Source of the DNA: Cellulosilyticum sp. I15G10I2
Lineage (GTDB): Bacteria > Bacillota > Clostridia > Lachnospirales > Cellulosilyticaceae
Length of the DNA: 64,000 bases
NCBI RefSeq assembly: GCF_900095725.1
Contig: NZ_FMMP01000006.1
Location: 1,116,001-1,180,000, forward strand
Direction: 5' to 3'
Below the pieces are notes generated by a model. The model saw only the letters and a program-made list of their open reading frames with translations. It made no database searches and was not told where the DNA came from. Below, piece by piece: positions 43,154 to 53,909 of this stretch. Both the position numbers and the translations under genes were made by a program. The first letter of the stretch is position 1. Each line of letters starts with the position of its first letter.

Positions 43154-43777
43154 CTAAACTTCTTTAATTAATACGGCCCTTGCTGGTGCAGCTTCAGCAC
43201 CTATTACATTGATTGGCGCTGCAACAAGCAAGTATTCATCTTCTTCGATATCTCTAAGATTAAGGCCTTCTAATATGACAATATCTGCTCCTAGCAGTAT
43301 TTTATGCGTTTCATGTTCTGGTTGAGCACGCTCAATACCAAGTGAATCGATGCCAACGCCTTTTATTTTCTTTTGCTCAAGGTAACTTGCGCCTGTTTTA
43401 TCAACAAAAATAAACTCATTTTCTAATATATCTAAATATGAATTTTTTGTTTTTAACAGGATAAAGTCTCCTTCAACAATATCTTTTTCTTTTAAATGTT
43501 CCTCCGATATGCCTCCTGTTACATGTTGCAAGTCAAAAACTTTACATTTTGTTATCACCTTTTCGAGTGGCAGTGTATCAATTGTCGTCCCCTCTGGCAA
43601 CATGTGCAGGGCACTATCTACATGTGTTCCCGTATGCATATTCATTGTAATCTTACTTTCATATACGCTTGAGGATGTAAAATCACTTTCAACTTTCATA
43701 ACAGGTCTTTTAGCTTCCCGGCCTTTGTAAACAGGCATCTCATAACAAATTTTCATAGAAATATCATATATTTTCAT
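43154..43777 (-). CDS. Cyclase-family protein (kynurenine-formamidase-like hydrolase)
   Basis: 207 residues from the ATG at 43777 (ATAGGAGGAAAAGCG upstream). The diagnostic metal motif is MHTGTHVDSALHM (HxGTHxD), with YDISMKICYEMPVYKG at the N-terminus and a C-terminal GADIVILEGLNLRDI strand. Members hydrolyse N-formyl or cyclic amides; the substrate here is unknown. It follows zwf by 11 nt and shares its transcript, an unusual partner for pentose-phosphate genes. Confidence 0.85.
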   Translation of the reverse strand: MKIYDISMKICYEMPVYKGREAKRPVMKVESDFTSSSVYESKITMNMHTGTHVDSALHMLPEGTTIDTLPLEKVITKCKVFDLQHVTGGISEEHLKEKDIVEGDFILLKTKNSYLDILENEFIFVDKTGASYLEQKKIKGVGIDSLGIERAQPEHETHKILLGADIVILEGLNLRDIEEDEYLLVAAPINVIGAEAAPARAVLIKEV

Positions 43778-43788
43778 CGCTTTTCCTC

Positions 43789-45288
43789 CTATATATTCCA
43801 CCATTCTCTTCCATCTCGTGCGAGTAGTTGAAACGCTTTTACAGGTCCCATTGTACCAGCCTCGTAATTTGGAAAATGAAATCTTTTTTGTTCTCTATAT
43901 GCAATAATTTTATCTGCAACCGTCCACGCTGCTTCTACTTCATCCCATCTTGAAAACAAAGTGGCATCGCCACGTAATATGTCAAAGATCAACCTTTCAT
44001 AAGCTTCCGGCGTGTTGCCTAAGAACTGGTTCGTATGGCTGATTTCCATCTTCATAGGGACTATATCGTGATGACTTGTAAAATCTTTTGTATTAAACTG
44101 AAAAAATACGCCGACATTGGGTTGTATCCTAATTACTAACAAATTCGGGTCTTGAATATGCTCATCTTTAAAGTACAAAACCTTAGGCAGTGACTTAAAT
44201 TGTATAACAATTTCAGCCGAGTTTGATCCCAATCTTTTGCCCGTTCTGATATAAAAAGGGGTTCCGGCCCATCTTAGATTGTTAACATACAACTTTAAAG
44301 CTACAAATGTTTCAGTACTTGTATGTGGGGGAACCTTCTCTTCTTCTCTATACCCTAGAACAGGCATACCATCGATAATGCCTTTTCCATACTGTCCAAA
44401 TACAACATTCTCCCTAAGATATTCAGGCGTAAATTCATCAATGGCCTGAATAACTTTTAACTTTTCAGTCCTAATAGACTCCGTCTCAAGGTTAACCGGA
44501 GGCTCCATTGCAACAAGCGAAAGAATCTGAATGATATGGTTTTGAATCATATCCCGCATGGCCCCTGAGTTTTCATAATAGCCGCCTCTTGTACCAACCC
44601 CATGTTTTTCATTAAGAGATATTTGTATATTATCTATAAATTTATTGCTCCATAGTGATTCAAAAACAGAATTACAAAACCTAAGCACCATAATATTTTG
44701 TATCATTTCTTTACCAAGATAATGATCTATTCTATAGATACTCTTTTCATCAAAAATTTCTATAAGCTTCTGGTTGAGTTTTCTAGCAGTCTTTAAATCT
44801 TTGCCAAATGGTTTTTCAATAATCAGTTTATTCCATGAACCATCAGTTTTAGCGAGCGCACTAATATGAAGTCCTTGTGCTATCGTCTCAAAATACTCTG
44901 GTGCCACAGCCAAATAATACACCCTATTGCCATTGGTATGAGTTTTTTTATCAAGTTCATCTAAAAAATCTTTTAGTTTTGAATAACCTGCTTGATCCGT
45001 AAAATCAAACTTAAAATAATAGATTAATTCTCTGAGCTTCGCCCAATATTTTTCATCAATTTTATTTCTTGAATGGGCACTTATAGACTCAAACACTTCC
45101 TTTCTATAGTGCTCAGTGGTCTGTTCTCTTCGACCTATAGAAACAATTGCAAAATGTTTAGGCAATAATTGATCATGTACTAAATTATATAGAGCTGGCA
45201 TCAGCTTTCTATGGGTTAAATCCCCGGTTCCGCCAAAGATAACGATCATAGCAGATAAATCATTTTGCTTATTTTTATCGATTGCCAT
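43789..45288 (-). CDS. zwf: Glucose-6-phosphate 1-dehydrogenase
   Basis: 499 residues from the ATG at 45288 (GAAGGAGGTATTTTGCAC). The cofactor loop is IFGGTGDLTHRKL, the active-site signature RIDHYLGKE, and the substrate Lys segment IIEKPFGKDL. It oxidises glucose 6-phosphate to 6-phosphogluconolactone, making NADPH. No separate lactonase (pgl) gene is present in this operon. It follows gnd by 54 nt. Confidence 0.95.
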   Translation of the reverse strand: MAIDKNKQNDLSAMIVIFGGTGDLTHRKLMPALYNLVHDQLLPKHFAIVSIGRREQTTEHYRKEVFESISAHSRNKIDEKYWAKLRELIYYFKFDFTDQAGYSKLKDFLDELDKKTHTNGNRVYYLAVAPEYFETIAQGLHISALAKTDGSWNKLIIEKPFGKDLKTARKLNQKLIEIFDEKSIYRIDHYLGKEMIQNIMVLRFCNSVFESLWSNKFIDNIQISLNEKHGVGTRGGYYENSGAMRDMIQNHIIQILSLVAMEPPVNLETESIRTEKLKVIQAIDEFTPEYLRENVVFGQYGKGIIDGMPVLGYREEEKVPPHTSTETFVALKLYVNNLRWAGTPFYIRTGKRLGSNSAEIVIQFKSLPKVLYFKDEHIQDPNLLVIRIQPNVGVFFQFNTKDFTSHHDIVPMKMEISHTNQFLGNTPEAYERLIFDILRGDATLFSRWDEVEAAWTVADKIIAYREQKRFHFPNYEAGTMGPVKAFQLLARDGREWWNI

Positions 45289-45342
45289 GTGCAAAATACC
45301 TCCTTCCTTTATTACACCTATAATTTGGTTTCCTGTCACAGA

Positions 45343-46740
45343 TTACCATTTGGTGTGAAATATGCCTTCTTTATCAATTCTTTCATACGTATGTGCACCA
45401 AAAAAATCTCTTTGTGCTTGGAGTAAGTTCATAGGGAGCTTCTCTGACCTATAACTGTCATAATAAGAAAGCGCACTTGCAAAACCTGGTACAGGAATCC
45501 CGGCTTGAATAGCTGTAACGACAACGTCTCTCCATTCTTGTTGATAGTTTCCGACACTTTCTTTAAAATAGTCATCTAATAATAAATTATTAAGCTTTGG
45601 TGTTTTATCATAAGCATCCTTAATGCGGTTTAGAAATTGCGCTCTGATAATACATCCTCCACGGAATATCATTGCAATATTCCCAAGGTTTAGTTCCCAA
45701 TCATATTGCTTAGAGGCTGCGCTCATTAAACTGAAGCCTTGGGCATAAGAACAAATCTTGCTGGCATAAAGTGCTTTTCTAATAGATTCAATAAAGTCTT
45801 TAGATTTATTTAATGCAAATATCGGCCCTCTTAAAATATTGCTTGCATTCACTCGTTCTTCTTTTATTGCCGATAAATAGCGCTCAAATACAGCCGCTGT
45901 AATGGTAGGTGCAGCAACCCCTATATCGAGAGCGATTTGACTAGTCCATTTACCTGTGCCCTTATGTCCTGCAGTATCTAAAATCATATCTACCATATAC
46001 TGCTCTGTATCTATATCAATCTTTTTAAAAATTTCTGCTGTGATATCAATAAGATAACTATTAAGCTCGCCTTCGTTCCAACATTTAAACACTTCATGAA
46101 TTTCTGGTACAGACAATCCCAATATCTTTTTCATAAGAAAGTAGGATTCACAGATAAGCTGCATATCTGCATATTCAATACCGTTATGCACCATCTTTAC
46201 AAAATGTCCAGCGCCATCTTTGCCTATATAAGTACTGCACGGCGCGCCATCAACCTTTGCCGAAATAGCCGTTAAAACAGGCTCAATTAACCAGTAAGCT
46301 GGTTCCTCTCCCCCCGGCATAATAGCAGGACCATTTCTGGCACCTTCTTCTCCTCCTGAAATACCTGTTCCAATAAAAGAAAATCCTAAACTTTGAAGCT
46401 CCTTATTACGGCGTATGGTGTCCAGATAATAAGAATTACCGCCATCTACTATGAGATCACCCTTTGAAAGATACGGCAGTAGCTGTTCGATTGTTGCATC
46501 AACAGCCTCCCCAGCTTTCACCATCAAAATAATCTTGCGCGGCAACTCAAGAGAGTGCACAAAGTCTTCTACAGTATAATATCCCTTTATGTTTTTATCT
46601 TTTATCTCACTTAATAGCTCCTGCGTCTTTTGGGGGCCACGGTTATAAACCGATACTGAAAATCCATGGTCAGCTATATTTAATGCGAGATTTTTTCCCA
46701 TTACCGCAAGTCCAATTACGCCTACCTGCTCTTTACCCAA
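45343..46740 (-). CDS. gnd: 6-phosphogluconate dehydrogenase (decarboxylating)
   Basis: 465 residues from a TTG at 46740, 8 nt after GGAGG; this gives the canonical [20 protein letters not shown] start, while ATGs upstream lie in or before the ribosome-binding site. NADP loop GLAVMGKN, substrate segments [20 protein letters not shown] and [14 protein letters not shown], and catalytic Lys in [12 protein letters not shown]. It produces ribulose 5-phosphate and NADPH. First gene of gnd-zwf-cyclase. Confidence 0.94.
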   Translation of the reverse strand: MGKEQVGVIGLAVMGKNLALNIADHGFSVSVYNRGPQKTQELLSEIKDKNIKGYYTVEDFVHSLELPRKIILMVKAGEAVDATIEQLLPYLSKGDLIVDGGNSYYLDTIRRNKELQSLGFSFIGTGISGGEEGARNGPAIMPGGEEPAYWLIEPVLTAISAKVDGAPCSTYIGKDGAGHFVKMVHNGIEYADMQLICESYFLMKKILGLSVPEIHEVFKCWNEGELNSYLIDITAEIFKKIDIDTEQYMVDMILDTAGHKGTGKWTSQIALDIGVAAPTITAAVFERYLSAIKEERVNASNILRGPIFALNKSKDFIESIRKALYASKICSYAQGFSLMSAASKQYDWELNLGNIAMIFRGGCIIRAQFLNRIKDAYDKTPKLNNLLLDDYFKESVGNYQQEWRDVVVTAIQAGIPVPGFASALSYYDSYRSEKLPMNLLQAQRDFFGAHTYERIDKEGIFHTKW

Positions 46741-46800
46741 AGTAATCGCCTCCATTTTAAATACTGAATTCATAAAAGACAGTAAGTTTAGTTAATTTTA

Positions 46801-46806
46801 ATTATA
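46801..46806 (-). promoter_or_regulatory. Probable -10 box of gnd-zwf
   Basis: TATAAT on the minus strand, about 60 nt upstream of the gnd TTG. No good -35 is visible at 16-18 bp (AGCATA at best), which fits a promoter that needs an activator. Confidence 0.35.
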
Positions 46807-46929
46807 TACTATTATCGTCTTATTATGCTTATTAATTATATCTTAATAACTAAAATGTGCTTATTAAAACTACTTCTGCATTTGTATATACGTTTGTACA
46901 GGAACAGATAATTATAGTCTGCATTATAT

Positions 46930-46957
46930 TTAATAGAGATTTAATAGAGACTTAATA
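46930..46957. promoter_or_regulatory. Three TTAATA hexamers with 11-bp spacing (OmpR/PhoP-type box)
   Basis: TTAATA-N5-TTAATA-N5-TTAATA, with the first two spacers nearly identical (GAGAT, GAGAC). Direct hexamers at one helical turn are the binding pattern of OmpR-family regulators such as Bacillus PhoP (TTAACA-like). It lies 125 bp upstream of the gnd -10. Nothing else was recognised between 46741 and 46982. Confidence 0.4.
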
Positions 46958-46982
46958 TGAATCACATGCAAAAGTACAACCC

Positions 46983-47022
46983 AAAAAAGCCTCTAATAGG
47001 CATAACTGTCTAAGAGGCTTTA
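46983..47022 (-). terminator. Terminator of the EamA permease gene
   Basis: AAAGCCTCTTA pairs with TAATAGAGGC-type complement (AAAAAAGCCTCTA on the plus strand), followed by TTTTTT on the minus strand. It begins about 54 nt after the permease stop codon. Confidence 0.75.
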
Positions 47023-47075
47023 TGATGTCTTTATCTTCTACACTTTATGGATAACAAGATAGTAATTTTCTTTTC

Positions 47076-48017
47076 TTACTTAAGATCAACAGTAAAGTTA
47101 TCGCCTTTTTTTACGGCTTGATCTGTTTTTTCATTTGTTTCTATCAGATTTGTGAGCAAGATTGAGCCAATGATGATTAATCCTCCTAATACGCCTCGAA
47201 AGCTCAGTGTTTCTCCAAGAATGATAAATGAACATACTGCTGTTAAAATCGGTTGTGTGCATTGAAGCATCGAAACTATACTAGATGAGAGGTATACTAA
47301 TGCTAAATTCTGTAATACATATGCAATGCAAGTACATATCACCGCTAAATAAACAACTACTCCCCAAGCAGCTTGTGCTATATTAGACACTATACTAAAA
47401 TCATCAAATACCAGTGCACAAATAAGGCTCATAAGGGCTGTAACACCTGCCTGCGCAGCTGAAATTGTAACAGCATCTAGCGATTCCAATGATTTTTTTC
47501 CAAATACCAGGGAGCCTGATAGTGCTATCGCTGTGATTAGTGCAAAAATATCACCTTTATTTAATGTAAATCCCCCTTCATTACTGCAAAGCAAATACAA
47601 TCCAATTATTATAATGATTTGCAAAGGCAGATACCTAAAATCATATTTCTGATGAAGAATAATACTGGCAAGCAGGGGTGTAAAGATGACAGGCAAAGAC
47701 ATTAGAAATCCAACGTTGGTAGCAGATGTTAAGTTCAATGCTAAATTACAAGTGATGTAGGCAAGCGCCGTACACATACTTGCTGGGAAATATTGTGAGA
47801 TTTTAGCTACTCTCAGTTGTACAATCAGCTTTTTACCCCCAAAAAGAAAAAAGATAAGTAGTGATATGAAAAATCGAAAGGTAAGCAGCCAAAACGGCGT
47901 GATACTTTCATAAGCTAATTTTGTCAAGGGATTCCCAACACCATAAATCATACTTTGAAGCATTATGTAAGATATATATTTCATTTTAATTAGTTTTATT
48001 CTTTCCATTTTAGGCAC
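47076..48017 (-). CDS. EamA-family (drug/metabolite superfamily) permease
   Basis: 313 residues with ten predicted membrane helices in two EamA repeats, e.g. FWLLTFRFFISLLIFFLFGG and VVVYLAVICTCIAYVLQNLA. The second repeat has the typical SSSIVSMLQCTQPILTAVCS and GVLGGLIIIGSILL. A GTG at 48017 is the likely start (AGGAGG 5 nt before it). The family exports amino acids, drugs or metabolites; the substrate cannot be inferred. It stands alone between gnd and the end of the pyr operon. Confidence 0.88.
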   Translation of the reverse strand: MPKMERIKLIKMKYISYIMLQSMIYGVGNPLTKLAYESITPFWLLTFRFFISLLIFFLFGGKKLIVQLRVAKISQYFPASMCTALAYITCNLALNLTSATNVGFLMSLPVIFTPLLASIILHQKYDFRYLPLQIIIIIGLYLLCSNEGGFTLNKGDIFALITAIALSGSLVFGKKSLESLDAVTISAAQAGVTALMSLICALVFDDFSIVSNIAQAAWGVVVYLAVICTCIAYVLQNLALVYLSSSIVSMLQCTQPILTAVCSFIILGETLSFRGVLGGLIIIGSILLTNLIETNEKTDQAVKKGDNFTVDLK

Positions 48018-48145
48018 TTATGCCTCCTAAATCCATGTATTTAGCTAACTATAGACGAGTAAATTCACTGCGCGTAATATAACAATATAAATATATTTTT
48101 TTCGTTTATTTATAGTAATGAAGTTTAACTTAATATCAAAAATGT

Positions 48146-48190
48146 AAAAATCCCCCATCTCCTTTTAACAAGGTGATAGAAGATTTTTTC
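48146..48190 (-). terminator. Terminator of the pyr operon
   Basis: The stem CTTCTATCACCTTGTT...AAGGAGATGGGGGATTTTT type (with several mismatches) centres on CCTT/AAGG and ends in TTTTT on the minus strand. It lies about 130 nt after pyrE, beyond the rlmD-like remnant. Confidence 0.6.
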
Positions 48191-48249
48191 TATTTTTCTT
48201 AAAACACACCTTCATCTACTTTTGAAACAAGTCTAAAATTCTTGTACAA

Positions 48250-48312
48250 TCATGCTTTCTTGTTTAGTAAAACAACCGTCTTCACGTGGATTGTATATGG
48301 AAAATTATCTAT
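48250..48312 (-). pseudogene. Remnant of a TrmA/RlmD-family methyltransferase C-terminus
   Basis: The minus strand reads IDNFPYTIHVKTVVLLNKKA followed by TGA, matching the MFPHTTHVETVCLM end of the rlmD product in this window and the C-terminal signature of the family. Upstream the frame is broken by a stop and runs into pyrE, so only the last 20 codons remain. It lies between pyrE and the operon terminator and cannot make a functional enzyme. Confidence 0.6.
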
Positions 48313-48322
48313 CTACAAATAC

Positions 48323-48994
48323 TTATTTTACACAATACTCTTCAAGATAGGCTTCCATTCTCGCTCGCATTGCATCATCGATTACAACCTTGCCGTCTAC
48401 TGGTACATTATGAAGGGTATCTATGATTTCTCTTACCGTTACAATAGGATAAGCGGTGATACCAAATTCATCATAAATCTCTTGGATCGCTGTCTTGTTC
48501 TGCGTACCTCTTTCCATACGGTCTACAGAAATAATAAGACCTGCTATCTCCACATCCGCTGCAGCTTTTAATACAGGAAGGCACTCTCTAATGGCTGTTC
48601 CTGCTGTAATAACATCTTCAATAATAAGCACCTTATCGCCATCTTTTAATTTATAACCTACCATTGAGCCGCCTTCACCGTGATCTTTCGCTTCCTTTCT
48701 ATTAAAACAATAATTCACATCTTGATCATATTTATTGGATAAAGCAATAGCTGCAGCTACTGAGAGTGGAATCCCCTTATAGGCAGGTCCAAATAAGGCG
48801 TCAATATTCCCTTTAATATTCTCTCGTATACAGCTTGCATAAAATTCCCCAAGCTTTGCCGCCTGATAACCTGTCTTGTAATTACCTGTATTTACAAAAT
48901 ACGGCGTCTTACGGCCACTTTTAGTCGTAAAATCTCCAAAGGTAAGTACCCCTGCTCTAACCATAAATTCAATAAACTCTTTTTTATAACTCAC
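48323..48994 (-). CDS. pyrE: Orotate phosphoribosyltransferase
   Basis: 223 residues, type I PRTase fold. The PRPP loop is VLIIEDVITAGTAIRE, with FGPAYKGIPLSVAAA and the flexible catalytic loop NRKEAKDHGEGG upstream. It joins orotate to PRPP to give OMP. A GTG start lies 8 nt after GGGAGG. It is the last intact gene of the pyr operon, 35 nt after pyrD. Confidence 0.95.
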   Translation of the reverse strand: MSYKKEFIEFMVRAGVLTFGDFTTKSGRKTPYFVNTGNYKTGYQAAKLGEFYASCIRENIKGNIDALFGPAYKGIPLSVAAAIALSNKYDQDVNYCFNRKEAKDHGEGGSMVGYKLKDGDKVLIIEDVITAGTAIRECLPVLKAAADVEIAGLIISVDRMERGTQNKTAIQEIYDEFGITAYPIVTVREIIDTLHNVPVDGKVVIDDAMRARMEAYLEEYCVK

Positions 48995-49029
48995 CCAAAA
49001 GACCTCCCTGTTTTTTACTTAGTAGTTTG

Positions 49030-49935
49030 TTAATCTGTAAACGCGTCTCTAATATCCTGAATATTTCTAAAATTGTGTCTCTCCATGTATTGTACAAGTT
49101 CATTTTTAATATCTACAGGTGCTGTAGGATTTGCAAAAGCTGCTGTTCCGACCGATACGGCATCTGCGCCTGCCATAATAAACTCAGCTACATCTTCGCC
49201 TGTCATAATGCCTCCAAGACCTATAATAGGTATGTTAATTGCTCTTCTTACTTGATAAACCATTCTGATAGCCACTGGCTTAATAGCTGGGCCTGAAAGA
49301 CCACCCATTTTGTTAAAAAGCACAGTTTTTCCCTTATGCACATCTATCTTCATACCTAATAACGTATTGATAAGCGATACGGCATCTGCCCCTTCAGCTT
49401 CTACAGCTTTTGCAATTTCTGCAATATTGGTAACGTTTGGTGTTAACTTAATGATAATAGGCTTTTTAGATACTTTTCTTACTTCCTGTGTCACCTTAGC
49501 TGCCATTTCACTCTGAGTGCCAAATCCTATGCCACCTTGTTTAACATTGGGACAAGAGATATTAATCTCAAGCATATCAACACATGTTTCACTGAGTTTT
49601 TCTGCTACCTCACAATAATCCTCTATACTGCGTCCTGCCACATTAACAATTACCTTCGTATCAAATTGCTTAAGATAAGGCAATTCATGGGCTATAAAAT
49701 AGTCTATACCTGGATTTTGAAGCCCTACTGAATTAAGCATACCGCCATAAGTTTCTGCAATACGAGGGGTATTATTACCATCCCAAGGTATATTGGCCAC
49801 CCCTTTTGTAATCATCGCTCCAAGTTCAGCTAGGTCGTAAAACGCCCCGCTTTCAGCTGCTGAAAAGGTGCCTGAAGCTGTGGTGATTGGATTTTTTAAT
49901 ACAACACCTGCTAAATTAACGCTTAAATCAATCAT
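49030..49935 (-). CDS. pyrD: Dihydroorotate dehydrogenase B, catalytic subunit
   Basis: 301 residues of the class 1B enzyme. The active-site Cys replaces Ser of class 2 (ISCPNVKQGG), and KLTPNVTNIAEIAKA and GLGGIMTGEDVAEFIMAGAD form the FMN phosphate sites. It works as a complex with PyrK, using NAD. Its start overlaps pyrK by 8 nt. Confidence 0.95.
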   Translation of the reverse strand: MIDLSVNLAGVVLKNPITTASGTFSAAESGAFYDLAELGAMITKGVANIPWDGNNTPRIAETYGGMLNSVGLQNPGIDYFIAHELPYLKQFDTKVIVNVAGRSIEDYCEVAEKLSETCVDMLEINISCPNVKQGGIGFGTQSEMAAKVTQEVRKVSKKPIIIKLTPNVTNIAEIAKAVEAEGADAVSLINTLLGMKIDVHKGKTVLFNKMGGLSGPAIKPVAIRMVYQVRRAINIPIIGLGGIMTGEDVAEFIMAGADAVSVGTAAFANPTAPVDIKNELVQYMERHNFRNIQDIRDAFTD

Positions 49936-50695
49936 GCCAGATCACCTCGCTTCCTAAAAAGACTGGTCCATCTTTACATACTTTTTTATGTTCATATCCT
50001 AACTGATTATCTTCTTTAATCTTGCACACACAGCCTACACAAGCGCCGTATCCACAGCCCATACGTTCTTCTAATGAAACTTGTATGGGAATAGCGCGCT
50101 CACTACAGTAATCTGCTAGGGCTTTTAACATCACCTTAGGTCCGCAGCTATAGAAATAGTCGCCTTGTATACCTTCTTTTTTAATAAGATCAATAACGTT
50201 GCCCTTAAAGCCTTCCTTACCGTTGTCTGTCGCAACATAAACTTTAGCACCAGCTTTCTCGAGCTCAGTTTTTAAGAAAGGTTCATCTCTAAATCCTATA
50301 ACCGCTACTTTAGGACAGGTCAGCTGCTTAGCGAGTTCTACTAGTGGAGGGACGCCAATCCCTCCTCCTACTAGAACTGCAAGTTCTGTGTCCTGCGGTT
50401 TAAATCCGGTCCCTACAGCTGTACTCAGCTTGATAACTTTTCCAACTTTATAGTCTGCAAATTCTCTTGTTCCTGCACCGACTACACCATATACTAGGGT
50501 AATGGTATCTCTAACTACTTCACAAATACTAATAGGTCTAGGCAGCAGCGTATGCTTGCCATCTGGATAAAGATTTACAAACTGCCCGCATTGGGCTAAG
50601 GTAGCTACTTCTTTATTTTCTATAACCATACGATAAACATCTGTAGCTATCTCTATATTTTGAAGCACTCTGCCTTCTACTATTTTTTTACACAT
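49928..50695 (-). CDS. pyrK: Dihydroorotate dehydrogenase B, electron-transfer subunit
   Basis: 255 residues. FAD motif [11 protein letters not shown], nucleotide-binding [17 protein letters not shown], and a C-terminal 2Fe-2S motif [13 protein letters not shown] with a fourth Cys in KVCKDGPV. It moves electrons from PyrD's FMN to NAD. It overlaps carB by 8 nt, so translation is coupled. Confidence 0.95.
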   Translation of the reverse strand: MCKKIVEGRVLQNIEIATDVYRMVIENKEVATLAQCGQFVNLYPDGKHTLLPRPISICEVVRDTITLVYGVVGAGTREFADYKVGKVIKLSTAVGTGFKPQDTELAVLVGGGIGVPPLVELAKQLTCPKVAVIGFRDEPFLKTELEKAGAKVYVATDNGKEGFKGNVIDLIKKEGIQGDYFYSCGPKVMLKALADYCSERAIPIQVSLEERMGCGYGACVGCVCKIKEDNQLGYEHKKVCKDGPVFLGSEVIWHD

Positions 50696-53600
50696 GTGAT
50701 CCTACTCCCATATCGTAGATATCAGTATCCTTTGTTCTAATTTGTTTTTCAACTATAGATGCCATTGCACCAAGTGTATCAAGTGATGTGAGTATTTGAA
50801 GCGACGCTTCGATTGCAGCTCTTCTTATTTTAAAACCATCACGTCTAGAGTCATTACCTTTTGTAGCTGTATTAACTACCATGTTAACTTCTCCGCTTCT
50901 TATAACTTCTAAAATTTCCTCACTGCCTTCTGAGAGTTTTTGTACTACCCTTGATTCAATGCCACTTGCTTGTAGTTTTTTTGCAGTGCCTTCGGTTGCC
51001 ACAAAGTTGTAGCCTAATTTTGCAAAACGTTTAGCCAGCTCTACAAATTCATCTTGATCATACTTCTGCACACTTGCAAAAATGGTACCTCCTTGTCTTG
51101 GAAGGCTTTTACCTGCTGCAATAAACCCTTTATACAAGGCTTCTTCTACAGTAACGCCCACACCTAATACTTCTCCGGTAGATTTCATTTCTGGCCCAAG
51201 GCTCACTTCTACTCTTGGAAGCTTTTCTGTTGAAAATACAGGTACCTTTACAGCATAAAAGTTTTGAGGTTCTGGATAAAGCCCTGTGCCGTAACCCATA
51301 TCAACTAATTTTTCGCCCATCATTGCACGAACCGCAAGATCTATAATCGGCACATTGGTTACCTTTGAGATATAAGGTACTGTACGGCTTGAACGCGGAT
51401 TAACTTCGATAATATAAAGATCATTTTTGTATTCAATGTACTGAATGTTAATCATCCCCAGTACTTGAAGTTCTTTTGCTATCTGCTTTGTGCAAATAAT
51501 AATTTTTTCTTTAATGTGCTCAGGAATATTAACACTTGGATAAATACTCGTACTATCTCCAGAGTGAATTCCTGCTCTTTCTAAATGTTCCATAATCCCT
51601 GGTATAAGAATCTCATCACCATCGCATAGGGCATCAACTTCTATTTCGCGGCCCATCAGGTATCTGTCTATCAGTACTGGATTATCTGGATCTCTGTCAA
51701 ATGCATTTTCAAGATATCTTCTAAGCTGTGCCTCTTCATAAGTAATCTCCATGCCTTGACCGCCAAGTACGTAGGATGGTCTAACAAGAACCGGGTATTC
51801 AAGTTCTAGGGCTATTTTAAGCCCCTCATCCATAGACCATATGGCTTTGCCTTTAGGTCTTTTAATGTTAAGTTTTTCTAGTACCTCATCAAATTTTTCT
51901 CTATCTTCTGCGGCATCTACTTGCTTAGGCTGCGTTCCAAGAACAGGTATATTCATTTTCTCGCAGAATTTAGCCAATTTAATCGCTGTTTGTCCGCCAA
52001 ACTGCAAGATCACACCCATTGGTTTTTCTTTAAGGTAAATATGATAAAAATCTTCGTCTGTAAGTGGTTCAAAATAGAGCTTATCTGAAATATTAAAGTC
52101 CGTACTTACAGTTTCTGGATTGTTATTGACAATGATCGTTTCAATCCCTCTTTTTCTAAGTGCCATAATCGCATGAACTGAGCAGTAATCAAACTCAATC
52201 CCCTGGCCGATTCGGATAGGTCCTGAACCTATAACCATAACCTTTTCTTTATCTGATACTTCAACCTCATCTGTTTTATCATACGTTGAGTAGTAGTAAG
52301 GCGACTCTGCTTCAAACTCGCCCCCGCAGGTATCAACCATTTTATAGACCGGAACGATATCCCACTTAAAACGCAAGTCTCTAATATCATCTTCTGTGAC
52401 ATTTATAAGCTCAGCTATAGCTTTGTCTGAAAATCCGCGTCTTTTGAGTTTTCTTAAGTAACTCGGTGTAAGCTCATCATAGTTCATTTCAGAAAGTAGC
52501 TCTTCTTGTTCTACAATCCATTTGAATTTTTTTACAAAGAAGATATCCATACCTGTTATTTTACAAACTTGCTCTTCTCTGTAATGTCTGCGCAGCATTT
52601 CAGCTAAAGCAAAAATCCTCTCATCATCTGCTATAACCACTTTTTCTTTAAGTTCATCAAGTGAGCATTCCTGAAGTTTTTTGTGCTTAAAGCTAAATTG
52701 ACCGATTTCGAGCGAGCGAAGCCCTTTAAGGAAAGCACTCTCAAAACTATTGCCGATGGCCATAATTTCTCCTGTTGCCATCATCTTTGTACCGAGTGTA
52801 CGTTTTGCAGTATAGAATTTATCAAATGGCCATTTAGGAATCTTGACAACAACATAATCAAGGGTTGGCTCAAAGCATGCATAGGTTTTGCCTGTTACGG
52901 TATTCGGTATTTCATCAAGCCCATAACCTAGCGCAATTTTAGCTGACACACGAGCAATTGGGTACCCTGTTGCTTTTGAAGCAAGGGCTGAGGAGCGGCT
53001 TACACGTGGGTTGATTTCAATAATGGCATATTCAAAACTATCTGGATTGAGTGCTATCTGTACATTACATCCGCCTCTTATATCGCAGGCTGAGATAATA
53101 TCTAAAGATGCACGTCTTAGCATTTGATATTCTTTATCTGAGAGTGTTTGTGAAGGGGCTACTACAATACTATCTCCTGTATGGATCCCAACAGGGTCAA
53201 TGTTTTCCATATTACATACTGAGATTGCAGTGCCATACTGATCTCTCATTACTTCGTATTCCACTTCTTTCCAGCCTTTAATACATTTTTCAATAAGTAC
53301 TTGGTTGACACGGGAAAGGTGAATGCCGCTTGCCGCAATTTCTCTAAGCTCTTCTTCTGTCTCAGTGATCCCGCCGCCTGCTCCACCTAGGGTATAAGCA
53401 GGTCTAACAACAACGGGGTAACCAATTTTTCTTGCATAGGCAACAGCATCTTCAACTGTCTCTACTGTTTTGCTTTCAATAACGGGCTGATTAATACGAT
53501 TCATTAAAGCTCTGAAGCTTTCTCTGTCTTCGCCTTCTTTGATAGCAGATATTTGTGACCCTATAACTCTTACATTGTATTTCTCAAGAATGCCTTTATC

Positions 53601-53909
53601 ATGCAGCTCAACGGCTAGATTAAGTGCTGTCTGTCCGCCGACTCCTGCAAGAAGACTATCTGGTTTTTCTTTTATAATAACTTTTTCTATAAAGTCTACT
53701 GTAAGCGGTTCAATATATATTTTATCTGCTACCTCACGATCAGTCATAATAGTAGCTGGATTACTATTGATAAGTACAACTTCTATTCCTTCTTCTTTTA
53801 TTGCCTGACAAGCTTGTGTGCCTGAATAATCAAACTCTGCAGCTTGACCGATAACAATAGGCCCTGAGCCTATTACCAATACTTTTTTTATACGCATATC
53901 TCTTGGCAT
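50688..53909 (-). CDS. carB: Carbamoyl-phosphate synthase, large subunit
   Basis: 1073 residues with the duplicated ATP-grasp structure: [20 protein letters not shown] and, in the second half, [23 protein letters not shown]-binding [17 protein letters not shown] and [19 protein letters not shown]-terminal MGS-like allosteric domain (about 940-1073) is where UMP/IMP would bind. It makes carbamoyl phosphate from bicarbonate, ATP and ammonia delivered by CarA. Membership in the pyr operon suggests pyrimidine control, but no second car pair is visible here to show whether arginine synthesis shares it. Confidence 0.97.
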   Translation of the reverse strand: MPRDMRIKKVLVIGSGPIVIGQAAEFDYSGTQACQAIKEEGIEVVLINSNPATIMTDREVADKIYIEPLTVDFIEKVIIKEKPDSLLAGVGGQTALNLAVELHDKGILEKYNVRVIGSQISAIKEGEDRESFRALMNRINQPVIESKTVETVEDAVAYARKIGYPVVVRPAYTLGGAGGGITETEEELREIAASGIHLSRVNQVLIEKCIKGWKEVEYEVMRDQYGTAISVCNMENIDPVGIHTGDSIVVAPSQTLSDKEYQMLRRASLDIISACDIRGGCNVQIALNPDSFEYAIIEINPRVSRSSALASKATGYPIARVSAKIALGYGLDEIPNTVTGKTYACFEPTLDYVVVKIPKWPFDKFYTAKRTLGTKMMATGEIMAIGNSFESAFLKGLRSLEIGQFSFKHKKLQECSLDELKEKVVIADDERIFALAEMLRRHYREEQVCKITGMDIFFVKKFKWIVEQEELLSEMNYDELTPSYLRKLKRRGFSDKAIAELINVTEDDIRDLRFKWDIVPVYKMVDTCGGEFEAESPYYYSTYDKTDEVEVSDKEKVMVIGSGPIRIGQGIEFDYCSVHAIMALRKRGIETIIVNNNPETVSTDFNISDKLYFEPLTDEDFYHIYLKEKPMGVILQFGGQTAIKLAKFCEKMNIPVLGTQPKQVDAAEDREKFDEVLEKLNIKRPKGKAIWSMDEGLKIALELEYPVLVRPSYVLGGQGMEITYEEAQLRRYLENAFDRDPDNPVLIDRYLMGREIEVDALCDGDEILIPGIMEHLERAGIHSGDSTSIYPSVNIPEHIKEKIIICTKQIAKELQVLGMINIQYIEYKNDLYIIEVNPRSSRTVPYISKVTNVPIIDLAVRAMMGEKLVDMGYGTGLYPEPQNFYAVKVPVFSTEKLPRVEVSLGPEMKSTGEVLGVGVTVEEALYKGFIAAGKSLPRQGGTIFASVQKYDQDEFVELAKRFAKLGYNFVATEGTAKKLQASGIESRVVQKLSEGSEEILEVIRSGEVNMVVNTATKGNDSRRDGFKIRRAAIEASLQILTSLDTLGAMASIVEKQIRTKDTDIYDMGVGSHV

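Noticed and set aside
46930-46957. Short CRISPR-like array
   Set aside because: The repeat unit is only 11 bp with nearly identical spacers; it lacks the 25-36 bp repeats and unique spacers of CRISPR.
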